Assembly: GCA_018335935.1 (NCBI GenBank)
Contig: JAGXRG010000036.1
Span: 1-34,578, forward strand
Direction: 5' to 3'
DNA from: Chitinophagaceae bacterium
Lineage (GTDB): Bacteria > Bacteroidota > Bacteroidia > Chitinophagales > Chitinophagaceae
Length of the DNA: 34,578 bases
Every line of letters starts with the position of its first letter. Positions within the stretch are counted from its first letter, which is position 1. The notes beneath the pieces are model-generated. The model was not told where the DNA came from, did no database searches, and saw nothing but the letters and a program-made list of their open reading frames with translations. Below, piece by piece: positions 9,487-16,346 of the stretch. The position numbers were made by a program, and so were the translations under genes.

Positions 9487-11322
9487 TTATCCTAAACTTT
9501 CTAAACTGGCTCCTTTAACAAACAGTCTATCTATCTTTTTTTCAATTTCAGGATCTTTTTCTACAGCAGGAGCGTGGTGAGGTTTTATTCTAGCGTCAAT
9601 AATCATGGGTCCTTTGCAACCCCAATGTTTATTTTCAACAAATTCGTTAATGCCATAAATATCATGACTAGGATTGGCTCTTGTAAATGTTACCCATAAA
9701 AAATTATTCAAAGTCTTTGATACAAAACTGACATCGTCACACAGAACTAGTAATACAGTATTTGATAATTGTTGATTATTAATTATTGATAATTTATTAT
9801 TGAGCTCTTCAATCCAATTCCTAATTCCTAATTCCTCATTCCTAATTTGCAAAGCAATTACTCCTGGCATACACAACTGTGCATTTTCAAATCCCTGTAA
9901 TTCATTAAATAATGTTGGAACTTCTTTACACAATTCTCTTTTCTTTTCACCATAAGCAGCAATTACAACTTTACTACCACTATTTAAATTTGTACCACTA
10001 TAATCTAATGTATCAATGGTAGTGTTTGTATAAAAATGAATATCTCTTGTTAAATCAATTCTCTCTAAAATATATTCAAAATACTCTTGAATATTATGAG
10101 TTGAAAGTTGATTGGTTTCATCTGCAGTAATGAATAAAAATTTAGCAAGACTTAATTGTCCAGTTCCTAAAATATGATTTGCAATAGTTAATATTTCTGC
10201 AGGTTGTTTTGTTTGTGCGTATGGAGTATATCTTTCACTTCCTATTGCTAATAATAATGGATGAACACCAGCCGCATCAACAGCATGAATTTCTTTTAGT
10301 CCAGGAATTTCTTGTGGAATGGCATCGCCAGTAATTTCATGAATTAAATTTCCAAAACTGGTATCTTCTTGAGGTGGGCGACCCACAACTGTAAATGGCC
10401 AAATTGCATTTTCTTTTGCATAAACTTTATGCACTTTCATTACAGGAAAATCGTGTTGTAAAGAATAATAACCTAAATGATCACCAAACGGACCTTCAGG
10501 TTTATTATCATTGGGGTACACTTCTCCAGTAATTACAAAATCTGCATCTGCACTAATGCAAAATCCATCTTCATAAAGATACCTGAATCTTCTTCCTCCT
10601 AACACACCTGCAAAAGTCATTTCACTAATTCCTTCAGGCAAAGGCATAACAGCAGAAAGTGTGTGTGAAGGTGGGCCACCAACAAAGCAACTCACTTTTA
10701 AAGGCAAACCTTTTTTGTTAGATTTGGTTTGATGTACTCCAATACCTCTGTGCAATTGATAATGCAATCCAATTTCTTTATTGGGCTGATAATCGTTTCC
10801 AGAAAGTTGAATACGATACATACCCAAATTCGATTTCATGATGCCCGGAGTATCAAAATCTTCAGTATATACTTGAGGTAGTGTTACAAAAGCCCCACCA
10901 TCTTTTTTCCAATGATGAATTTGTGGTAAATCAGAAATTTGAATTTCTTTATATAAAATGGGTTTTCTTATAGGATTTTTTAATGGCAAAGCTTTTAAAG
11001 CTGCTAATCCAGCAGAAAAATTATCGATGGGATGTTTTAATCCTTCTAAAGGATTTGATTTTAATTGAATGAGTTTTTGAACAGATGACAAGGTATGTCT
11101 AAAAATAAATTTGCTTCTTTCTAATGAGCCAAAAATATTTGATGCTGTTCTGTAATTACTGCCTTTTACATTTTCAAATAATAGAGCAGGACCACCCATT
11201 TCATAAACCCTTAAATGAACAGCAGCCATTTCTAAATAAGGATCAACTTCTTCTTTAATACGAATCAGATGACCATTCTTTTCTAAATCGAGTAAACATT
11301 GTTCTAATGAAGAGTAACTCAT
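9487..11322 (-). CDS. UbiD family decarboxylase, probably of quinone biosynthesis
   Basis: This 611-residue protein belongs to the UbiD family, decarboxylases using prenylated FMN and a metal. In Bacteroidota they are usually annotated as acting in menaquinone biosynthesis. The N-terminal domain has GGPALLFENVKGS near residue 39; the centre has IGLHYQLHRGIGVH and KVSCFVGGPPSHTL; the active-site segment is PEGPFGDHLGYYSL near residue 275. The C-terminal domain has VLCDDVSFVSKTLNNFLWV and HWGCKGPMIIDARIKPHHAP. Residues about 488-521 (9757-9862) look foreign: they read as IRNEELGIRN and LSIINNQQLSN, the usual translation of AT-rich intergenic repeats, and the DNA beneath has four CCTAATT-type heptamers. 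The frame stays open, so the protein may still work. The upstream region has a near-consensus -7 box (CAACTTTG, minus strand) before the ATG. Confidence 0.88.
   Translation of the reverse strand: MSYSSLEQCLLDLEKNGHLIRIKEEVDPYLEMAAVHLRVYEMGGPALLFENVKGSNYRTASNIFGSLERSKFIFRHTLSSVQKLIQLKSNPLEGLKHPIDNFSAGLAALKALPLKNPIRKPILYKEIQISDLPQIHHWKKDGGAFVTLPQVYTEDFDTPGIMKSNLGMYRIQLSGNDYQPNKEIGLHYQLHRGIGVHQTKSNKKGLPLKVSCFVGGPPSHTLSAVMPLPEGISEMTFAGVLGGRRFRYLYEDGFCISADADFVITGEVYPNDNKPEGPFGDHLGYYSLQHDFPVMKVHKVYAKENAIWPFTVVGRPPQEDTSFGNLIHEITGDAIPQEIPGLKEIHAVDAAGVHPLLLAIGSERYTPYAQTKQPAEILTIANHILGTGQLSLAKFLFITADETNQLSTHNIQEYFEYILERIDLTRDIHFYTNTTIDTLDYSGTNLNSGSKVVIAAYGEKKRELCKEVPTLFNELQGFENAQLCMPGVIALQIRNEELGIRNWIEELNNKLSIINNQQLSNTVLLVLCDDVSFVSKTLNNFLWVTFTRANPSHDIYGINEFVENKHWGCKGPMIIDARIKPHHAPAVEKDPEIEKKIDRLFVKGASLESLG
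9757..9862. repeat. AT-rich simple-repeat insertion inside the UbiD-type gene
   Basis: The plus strand here carries CCTAATT-type heptamers (CCTAATT, CCTAATT, CCTCATT, CCTAATT) near 9826-9860 and TTGATAATTGTTGATTATT-like repeats near 9762-9800. In the gene's frame this gives about 34 residues without similarity to the domain around them. The length is compatible with an in-frame insertion. Confidence 0.6.
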
Positions 11323-11434
11323 TTTGTTATTTTCAATTGCAAAGTTGAAGATTGAAAATTTGATATCCTAAAACAATTGTTATTATTTCTAAAATTGAAA
11401 ATAGTTTCTACGTCTTTTCGAGTGAGGCACGAAC

Positions 11435-11463
11435 GAGAAATCTGCTAATATTTGAGATTTCTC
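11435..11463. repeat. Left AGAAATCT hairpin of the cassette
   Basis: Perfect 9-bp arms GAGAAATCT (11435-11443) and AGATTTCTC (11455-11463). The preceding CGTCTTTTCGA at 11411 resembles the CGTCATTTCGAA arm found inverted at 12441-12513, so this is a decayed mirror copy of that element. Confidence 0.65.
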
Positions 11464-11475
11464 ATTTTTACTAAA

Positions 11476-11510
11476 GGTTGGTGTCTCACCAACCACTAAC
11501 TTAAAATGAG
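11476..11510. repeat. Left ACCAACC palindrome
   Basis: GGTTGGTG TCT CACCAACC (11476-11494) is a perfect 8-bp stem with a 3-nt loop. With the next 16 bases it matches the reverse complement of 12377-12411 at 33 of 35 positions. Confidence 0.8.
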
Positions 11511-11524
11511 GAACACAACTCAAT

Positions 11525-11889
11525 GTCATTGCGAAGGTTCTTGCCTGAAGCAATCTTTGGTGAAATTATATTTTGAGACTGCTTCATACTTCGCAGTGAC
11601 GAAGAAAATTACAAGTCATTGCGAGGCACGAAGCAATCTTTTGTAAAACTGTATTGTGAGACTGCTTCATACTTCGCAGTGACGAACAAAATTAAAAGTC
11701 ATTGCGAGGCACGAAGCAATCTTTTGTAAAACTGTATTGTGAGACTGCTTCGTTCCTCGCAGTGACGATCAACATTACAAGTCATTGCGAGGCACAAAGT
11801 AATCTTTGATGAAACTGTATTGTGAGACTGCTTCATACTTCGCAGTGACGAACAACACTAAAAGTCATTGCGAGGCACGAAGCAATCTC
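11525..11889. repeat. Tandem array of 69-nt imperfect hairpins (83-90 bp spacing)
   Basis: Copies begin at 11525, 11615, 11698, 11781 and 11864, each with GTCATTGCGAGG (11525 diverges after GTCATTGCGA). Spacings are 90, 83, 83 and 83 bp. Each full copy is an imperfect inverted repeat: in the third, GTCATTGCGAGGCACGAAGC (11698-11717) pairs with GCTTCGTTCCTCGCAGTGAC (11747-11766) with two mismatches, one of them a G-U pair in RNA. A 14-nt A-rich spacer separates hairpins. The last copy is only the left arm and stops 2 bp before the stop codon of the GIY-YIG gene. Confidence 0.9.
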
Positions 11890-11891
11890 TG

Positions 11892-12203
11892 TTACCATTT
11901 AGAAACATCTTGAATCCATAAATCAGCCCATGTTGGATTTAAACTATTGATCAAATCAATTTTTTGTTGACGATTACCACCTTTAATTCTTTTTTCCTCA
12001 GCAATAGCAAGTTCTATAGATTCATAATGTTTATAATACAAAAGCTTATCAACATTATACTTCGATGTAAAACTATCCTTGTAATATTTTGAAATATGTT
12101 GTTGCATTCTCACAAATAAATTGGAAGTTACACCAGCATATAAAACCTTATGATTCTTATTTGATAGAATATAAACTGTACCTGTTATTTGAAGTGGTTT
12201 CAC
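11892..12203 (-). CDS. Small GIY-YIG nuclease domain protein
   Basis: This 103-residue protein is a single GIY-YIG domain of the stand-alone (URI/COG2827) type, a fold that cuts DNA with a Tyr, Arg and Glu at one metal site. The motif is VYIL (Tyr11) and LYAGVT (Tyr22, Gly24); the catalytic Arg32 is in NLFVRMQQH, the metal-binding Glu is in AIAEEKRIKGG (69 or 70), and the family ending NPTWADL is present. All catalytic positions are kept, so it may be active. The only usable start is GTG at 12203; a stop lies just upstream in frame. A -7 box lies 6 nt before the GTG. It is embedded in hairpin repeats on both sides, which suggests that the repeats are its substrate or dependants; this is inference. 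It does not resemble a restriction or homing enzyme with a separate DNA-binding domain. Confidence 0.85.
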   Translation of the reverse strand: MKPLQITGTVYILSNKNHKVLYAGVTSNLFVRMQQHISKYYKDSFTSKYNVDKLLYYKHYESIELAIAEEKRIKGGNRQQKIDLINSLNPTWADLWIQDVSKW

Positions 12204-12209
12204 AATTTA

Positions 12210-12217
12210 CAAAGGTA
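12210..12217 (-). promoter_or_regulatory. -7 promoter element of the GIY-YIG gene
   Basis: Minus-strand TACCTTTG matches TAnnTTTG exactly and ends 6 nt before the GTG start, so the transcript would be nearly leaderless. The -33 region falls inside the right arm of the hairpin copy at 12227-12297, so promoter and repeat overlap. Confidence 0.5.
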
Positions 12218-12226
12218 AGTTTTACA

Positions 12227-12297
12227 GTCATTGCGAAGTATGAAGCAATCTAATTATTAAACTTATTTTTTGAGACTGCTTCGTGCCTCGCAGTGAC
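12227..12297. repeat. Sixth hairpin copy, upstream of the GIY-YIG gene
   Basis: GTCATTGCGAAGTATGAAGC at 12227-12246 pairs with GCTTCGTGCCTCGCAGTGAC ending at 12297. It is the same element as the array at 11525-11889, placed on the other side of the GIY-YIG gene. Confidence 0.85.
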
Positions 12298-12364
12298 TAT
12301 AAATCATGTTTAATACTCTAACTACTTAATTGCTGTAGATGTTTTGTAATTCGGTAACACTTTT

Positions 12365-12382
12365 TTAACCTCTCATCTCTTT
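12365..12382. repeat. Duplicate of the pgi 3' end
   Basis: These 18 bases match 12517-12534, the last codons and stop of pgi, at 17 positions. In the pgi reading direction both encode Lys-Glu-Met-Arg-Gly-stop. The copies are 152 bp apart and enclose the right ACCAACC palindrome and the TCGTCATTTCGAA hairpin. Confidence 0.6.
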
Positions 12383-12411
12383 TTAATTTAGTGGTTGGTG
12401 AGACACCAACC
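12377..12411. repeat. Right ACCAACC palindrome (inverted copy)
   Basis: TGGTTGGTG AGA CACCAACCA (12392-12412) is a perfect 9-bp stem with a 3-nt loop. The stretch is the inverse of 11476-11510. Confidence 0.8.
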
Positions 12412-12440
12412 ATTAAATTAATGTTTATGATATTTTTTTA

Positions 12441-12513
12441 TCGTCATTTCGAAGTTCTTGCTTAGAAATCTCATTTTAATTCAACAGATTTCTCACTTCG
12501 TTCGAAATGACGA
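12441..12513. repeat. TCGTCATTTCGAA hairpin next to the pgi stop
   Basis: Perfect 13-bp outer arms, TCGTCATTTCGAA (12441-12453) and its complement (12501-12513), and inner 8-bp arms AGAAATCT (12464-12471) and AGATTTCT (12486-12493). It begins 3 bp past the pgi stop codon, so it may also end pgi transcription. Confidence 0.8.
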
Positions 12514-12516
12514 AAT

Positions 12517-14169
12517 TTAACCCCTCATCTCTTTAAACTTATTCATCAAACCATTTGTAGAAGCATCATGACTTGTAATAGTTTCATTGTTTTGTAAATC
12601 TGTTAAAATAGCATTGGCTAATTGTTTTCCCAATTCAACTCCCCATTGATCGTAACTATAAATATTCCAAATTACGCCTTGTACAAAAATCTTATGCTCG
12701 TAATATGCTATTAAACTGCCCAATGTTTTCGGAGTGATTTGTTTTACTAAAAATGTATTAGTAGGTTTATTGCCTTCAAAAACTTTAAAAGGAGATAAGT
12801 ATTCAATCTCTTGATCACTCTTGCCTTGTGCCTTTAATTCTTCAACAACTTCTTCTTTCGATTTGCCATTTAATAAAGCCTCTGTTTGTGCAAAAAAATG
12901 ACTAATTAATTTTTGATGATGATCGCCAAGAATGTTATGAGAATTGGCTGGAGCAATAAAATCACAAGGAATTAATGCTGTTCCTTGATGTATGAGTTGA
13001 TAAAATGCATGCTGACCATTAGTGCCTGATTCTCCCCAAATTACTGGTCCAGTTTTATATGTAATCGCATTTCCATTTCTATCCACAGATTTTCCATTGC
13101 TCTCCATATTAGCTTGCTGTAAATATGCTGCAAACCTGTGCATGTATTGGTCGTAAGGTAAAATAGCTTCACTACTTACATTAAAAAAGTTTACATACCA
13201 AATACCCAACAAAGCCATGATGACTGGGATATTTTTATCGAAACTTACTGTTTTAAAATGTTCATCAGAATCAAAAGCTCCGGTTAATAAATCATCGAAA
13301 TTTTTATAGCCAATTGTTAAAGCAATAGATAAACCAATAGCACTCCATAAAGAAAATCTTCCACCCACCCAATCCCAAAACTCGAACATATTTTCTTTAT
13401 CAATGCCAAAATTTACAACAGCTTTTTCATTAGTGCTTAAAGCCACAAAATGTTTAGCAATATGTTGTTCATCTTTTGCAAAACTCAAAAACCACTCACG
13501 AGCAGAATGAGCATTGGTCATGGTTTCTTGAGTAGTAAAAGTTTTTGAAGCAATTAAAAACAAAGTTTCTTCGGCATTAATTTTTTTGAAGGTTTCTGAA
13601 ATATGAGTACCATCAACATTACTTACAAAATAAGTTTCAATACCTTTTACCCAATATGGTTTTAAAGCTTCAGTCACCATAACAGGACCTAAATCGCTAC
13701 CTCCAATTCCAATGTTTACAATGTATTTTATCTTCTTGCCAGAGTAACCTTTCCATTCTCCAGAATGTACTTTGTTACAAAAGCTTTCCATTTGTTGCAA
13801 CACTTTTTTAATGTTGCTGGAAATATCTTCTCCATCTAGCATAATGGGTTGATTGCTTTTGTTTCTTAAAGCAGTATGCAATACTGAACGTTGTTCTGTT
13901 TCATTAATTTTTTCTCCATTAAACTGAGCTGTAATAGCATCTTTAAGTTTACACTCTTCGGCTAATTGTAGAAGTAATTTTAAAGTTGTATCGTTGATGA
14001 TATTTTTAGAATAATCGAAAAATATATCTTGGTGTTGAATAGAATATTTTACAAAACGTTGTTCATCTGTAGCAAACATCTGTTTCATTTGCTGATGTTG
14101 CATTTCCTGATAATGTTCTTGCAATAATTGCCAGGCTTTTGTTGTAGTTGGATTGATTTTATGTAGCAT
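12517..14169 (-). CDS. pgi: Glucose-6-phosphate isomerase
   Basis: This enzyme interconverts glucose 6-phosphate and fructose 6-phosphate in glycolysis and gluconeogenesis. The 550-residue length is that of the long (E. coli-like) form. The sugar-phosphate site has [20 protein letters not shown] near residue 152; [18 protein letters not shown] is the second SIS signature. The catalytic Glu lies in [11 protein letters not shown], the His in [18 protein letters not shown], and the Lys in [15 protein letters not shown], matching Glu355, His386 and Lys514 of the E. coli enzyme by family pattern. The product, fructose 6-phosphate, is the substrate of GlmS, encoded 14 kb away. The stop codon is next to the repeat cassette, and the last codons have a second copy at 12365-12382; the gene itself is intact. 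Confidence 0.97.
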   Translation of the reverse strand: MLHKINPTTTKAWQLLQEHYQEMQHQQMKQMFATDEQRFVKYSIQHQDIFFDYSKNIINDTTLKLLLQLAEECKLKDAITAQFNGEKINETEQRSVLHTALRNKSNQPIMLDGEDISSNIKKVLQQMESFCNKVHSGEWKGYSGKKIKYIVNIGIGGSDLGPVMVTEALKPYWVKGIETYFVSNVDGTHISETFKKINAEETLFLIASKTFTTQETMTNAHSAREWFLSFAKDEQHIAKHFVALSTNEKAVVNFGIDKENMFEFWDWVGGRFSLWSAIGLSIALTIGYKNFDDLLTGAFDSDEHFKTVSFDKNIPVIMALLGIWYVNFFNVSSEAILPYDQYMHRFAAYLQQANMESNGKSVDRNGNAITYKTGPVIWGESGTNGQHAFYQLIHQGTALIPCDFIAPANSHNILGDHHQKLISHFFAQTEALLNGKSKEEVVEELKAQGKSDQEIEYLSPFKVFEGNKPTNTFLVKQITPKTLGSLIAYYEHKIFVQGVIWNIYSYDQWGVELGKQLANAILTDLQNNETITSHDASTNGLMNKFKEMRG

Positions 14170-14227
14170 ATTAAATAGTCTCTTACAAAGTAAAGCGTAA
14201 GAAATTATTTTTTGTTATAAAATAAAC

Positions 14228-14989
14228 TTAGATTTTTGGTGGAAGTGGGAAAAAAGCACTTGTTCTTTTTTTATAAGCTTGAAACTCTTGATTATTTCTA
14301 TATTTTTCTTCAAGCATAGGAATGCCAGAAACAAAAACAATTAAATAAGTAATGAGCAATGGACTAATAATAGTGTAGATGCCATTTTCAATTCCTAAAG
14401 CTATAATAAATATACCCCACCAAAGTACCACTTCTCCAAAATAATTGGGATGTCGAGAATATTTCCATAGTCCTGAAGTAATAATTTTTCCTTTATTGTT
14501 AGAATCTGATTTAAATATTTTAAGTTGATGATCTGCAATTCCTTCAAATGCAAATCCAAATAGCCAAACTGCAACTCCAATAATGGTTAGAACATTAATT
14601 TCTTGTGCTGCATTAACATTAATAAAAAAAATTGAAAAAGCAATTATGTATAAGAAAATGCCTTGTAATAAGAACACTTGTAAAAAACTCCTTACATAAA
14701 AATTCTTCCATTGATTTCGCCAGTTTAAATACCTGAAATCTTCTGGCTTTCCTTTATTCCTATTATAAATATGTAAGGCTAATCTTAGTCCCCAAATTGT
14801 AACTAAAATGTTTACTAGCAAAGAAACAGGAGAGAAGTTTGATAAAATAAATGCACTCCAACTTATTAAACAAAATCCTAAACCCCAGGCAATATCTGCA
14901 ATATCATTTCTTTTAAGAATTATGGAAATTGCAAAACATATGCTTACATATATCATTAATACTAAACCCAATTTAATATAAATGTTCAT
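14228..14989 (-). CDS. DUF1295 family membrane protein (steroid 5-alpha-reductase-like)
   Basis: This 253-residue protein has about six hydrophobic segments. The C-terminal mark LWKYSRHPNYFGEVVLWWGI, followed by a final MLEEKYRNN and Tyr-Lys-Lys-Arg-Thr, is shared by DUF1295 proteins and the related steroid 5-alpha-reductase and isoprenylcysteine methyltransferase superfamily, where the RHPNY-type segment binds the nucleotide or methyl-donor cofactor. Substrate is unknown; a lipid or steroid-like molecule is possible. Its ATG overlaps the stop of the upstream DUF2177 gene by one base (TAATG), so the two are translationally coupled. Confidence 0.85.
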   Translation of the reverse strand: MNIYIKLGLVLMIYVSICFAISIILKRNDIADIAWGLGFCLISWSAFILSNFSPVSLLVNILVTIWGLRLALHIYNRNKGKPEDFRYLNWRNQWKNFYVRSFLQVFLLQGIFLYIIAFSIFFINVNAAQEINVLTIIGVAVWLFGFAFEGIADHQLKIFKSDSNNKGKIITSGLWKYSRHPNYFGEVVLWWGIFIIALGIENGIYTIISPLLITYLIVFVSGIPMLEEKYRNNQEFQAYKKRTSAFFPLPPKI

Positions 14990-15384
14990 TAGGTTAATTT
15001 ATTGGCAATAAAGAAAGTAATAACTGATACACTTGCAGCTATAAAAGCACCCCAAATTAAATCAATAATGGTTACTAATAAAGGCCAATCTTTTAAAGTA
15101 GCTAAATTGGTTAAATCGTAAGTAGCATAGGTAATAAAGCCAAATAAAGCTCCCATGAATAAAGCATGCTTCCACGATTCTAATTCAATTGAAGGTTTTA
15201 TTACAAACAACACTAATCCAACAATAAATAATAGATAAAAAATTATTGCAGCGGTCCAGTTAACATTTTCTTTCATTAAAAATCCAATCTGTTCTTTATA
15301 GAAATTTTTAGCTATAAAACCAAGCCAAAGCATATCAATGGCAAAAAAGATAATTAATGCAATACCGTATAATTTTAAAAACAT
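14989..15384 (-). CDS. DUF2177 family membrane protein
   Basis: This 131-residue protein has four membrane segments (near 4-25, 45-63, 72-90 and 105-126). The motif IDMLWLGFIAKNFYKEQIG, and GALFGFITYATYDLTNLATL with KDWP, mark the DUF2177 family. Function is unknown. It is the first gene of a two-gene unit with the DUF1295 protein, whose start overlaps its stop. DUF2177 and DUF1295 genes are often neighbours in bacteria, which suggests that they act together in membrane lipid metabolism; that is inference. Confidence 0.88.
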   Translation of the reverse strand: MFLKLYGIALIIFFAIDMLWLGFIAKNFYKEQIGFLMKENVNWTAAIIFYLLFIVGLVLFVIKPSIELESWKHALFMGALFGFITYATYDLTNLATLKDWPLLVTIIDLIWGAFIAASVSVITFFIANKLT

Positions 15385-15457
15385 AGTGTAGGAGTTTATC
15401 TCACTAAAATATGCTAAATAAATAAGAAAGAAGATTTATGGAAAATTAAACTGCATA

Positions 15458-15489
15458 AAAAAAGGTTTAGACAGCTCTAAACCTTTTTT
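15458..15489 (-). terminator. Terminator of tRNA-Ser
   Basis: Perfect 14-bp stem, AAAAAAGGTTTAGA (15458-15471) with its complement at 15476-15489, loop CAGC. It starts 2 bp after the encoded CCA end of the tRNA and ends in a T-run in the minus-strand sense. Confidence 0.85.
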
Positions 15490-15491
15490 AG

Positions 15492-15583
15492 TGGCGGTGA
15501 GAGAGGGATTCGAACCCTCGGAACAGTTTGACCCGTTCGGCAGTTTAGCAAACTGCTGATTTCAGCCACTCATCCATCTCACC
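15492..15583 (-). tRNA. tRNA-Ser (anticodon GCT)
   Basis: Read on the minus strand this is a 92-nt class II tRNA. The acceptor arms GGTGAGA and TCTCACC pair fully and are followed by discriminator G and an encoded CCA. The anticodon stem GCAGT/ACTGC encloses TTGCTAA, giving anticodon GCT, which reads AGC and AGT. The long variable arm (GAAC paired with GTTC) is typical of tRNA-Ser, and the T arm is GAGGG TTCGAAT CCCTC. Confidence 0.96.
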
Positions 15584-15685
15584 TTTTTTGTGATTGGGTT
15601 GCAAATATAGAAGCAATCAACAAACAGCAAAACAATTTTTTAGTTTTTTCTTTTGCTCTTGATTTAAGTTTTAGTTTTCAATCGT

Positions 15686-15693
15686 TACATTTG
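15686..15693 (+). promoter_or_regulatory. -7 promoter element of efp
   Basis: TACATTTG matches TAnnTTTG exactly and ends 19 nt before the efp ATG at 15713. The -33 position has only a weak T-rich match (TTTAAG near 15663). Confidence 0.55.
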
Positions 15694-15712
15694 CAAACTT
15701 AAAATTTTATAA

Positions 15713-16279
15713 ATGGCAACAACATCAGACATTAGCAGAGGAGTAGTACTCAAATTAGATGGTAGTTTATATACTGTAGTAGAATTTGGCGAAAACAAAA
15801 CAGCTAGGGCTGCAGCAAAAGTTTGGGCAAAACTTAAAGGAGTAGATAATAACAGAACTATTGAAAAAACTTGGAATAGTGGAGAAACTGTTTATCCGGT
15901 TAGAGTTGAAAAAAAGACTTTCCAATTTTTATATAAAGACGATCAGGGGTATAATTTGATGAATAATGAAACCTACGAGCAAATTGCTGTTGCAGAAGAA
16001 ATGATTGATGGCGTTGCTTATTTAAAAGAAGGTGCTGAAGTTCATGTGTTAATCAATACTGAAACCGATTTGCCTATTGGTGCAGAATTACCAGAAAAAA
16101 TTGTGGTTTTAATTACTTATTGTGAGCCTGGTGTTAAAGGTGATACAGCTACTAGAGCTACCAAACCTGCAACAATTGAAACAGGTGCAATAATACAAGT
16201 GCCTTTATTTGTGGGTGAAGGGGAAACTATTAGAATCAACACCAAAACCGGAGATTATGTTGAACGTGTAAAAGCATAA
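15713..16279 (+). CDS. efp: Elongation factor P, Arg-tip type
   Basis: EF-P binds the ribosome between the P and E sites and relieves stalling at proline runs. The 188-residue length is standard, and the three-domain order is clear: KOW-like domain I (residues 1-63), then QFLYKDDQGYNLMNNETYEQ, then YCEPGVKGDTATRATKPATI and IRINTKTGDYVERVK. Domain I is unusual. The loop usually carrying PGKG with a modified Lys reads ENKTARAAAKVW; an ungapped alignment places Arg32 where that Lys should be. I know this loop form from Chitinophagaceae EF-P, which supports the assignment of the organism. Arg at this position occurs in EF-P rhamnosylated by EarP, but the sequence around it differs. The gene has its own -7 box and a strong terminator. 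Confidence 0.95.
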   Translation: MATTSDISRGVVLKLDGSLYTVVEFGENKTARAAAKVWAKLKGVDNNRTIEKTWNSGETVYPVRVEKKTFQFLYKDDQGYNLMNNETYEQIAVAEEMIDGVAYLKEGAEVHVLINTETDLPIGAELPEKIVVLITYCEPGVKGDTATRATKPATIETGAIIQVPLFVGEGETIRINTKTGDYVERVKA

Positions 16280-16300
16280 TATTGAAAATTAATTATATAA

Positions 16301-16330
16301 AAAATGCCACTCTTTGTAGAGTGGCATTTT
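16301..16330. terminator. Bidirectional terminator between efp and the DUF6526 gene
   Basis: Perfect 13-bp stem AAAATGCCACTCT (16301-16313) and AGAGTGGCATTTT (16318-16330), loop TTGT. It lies between the convergent stops at 16279 and 16347 and has T- and A-runs on both strands. Confidence 0.92.
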
Positions 16331-16346
16331 CTTTTGGAGTTATTGA

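Larger units (their letters stand above)
11411..12513. mobile_element. Candidate GIY-YIG/hairpin-repeat cassette with mirrored ends
   Basis: This 1.1 kb segment between ubiD-type and pgi genes explains the two gene-poor stretches 11323-11891 and 12204-12516. From the left it holds an AGAAATCT hairpin (11435-11463), an ACCAACC palindrome (11476-11494), tandem hairpins (11525-11889), a GIY-YIG gene, one more hairpin copy (12227-12297), the ACCAACC palindrome inverted (12393-12411) and a TCGTCATTTCGAA hairpin with inner AGAAATCT arms (12441-12513). The left and right ends agree when one is reverse-complemented: 33 of 35 bases around the ACCAACC palindrome match. Only 11323-11410, which holds the ubiD-type promoter, lies outside. 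Calling it mobile is inference; no transposase is present. Confidence 0.5.

Noticed and set aside
11525..11889. CRISPR array
   Set aside because: The repeated unit is a 69-nt hairpin with nearly constant 14-nt A-rich spacers; there are no unique spacers and no cas genes.
12391..12412. Ordinary Rho-independent terminator at the ACCAACC palindrome
   Set aside because: The stem has no T-run directly after it on either strand, and the same palindrome recurs inverted at the other end of the cassette, so a repeat is the better reading.
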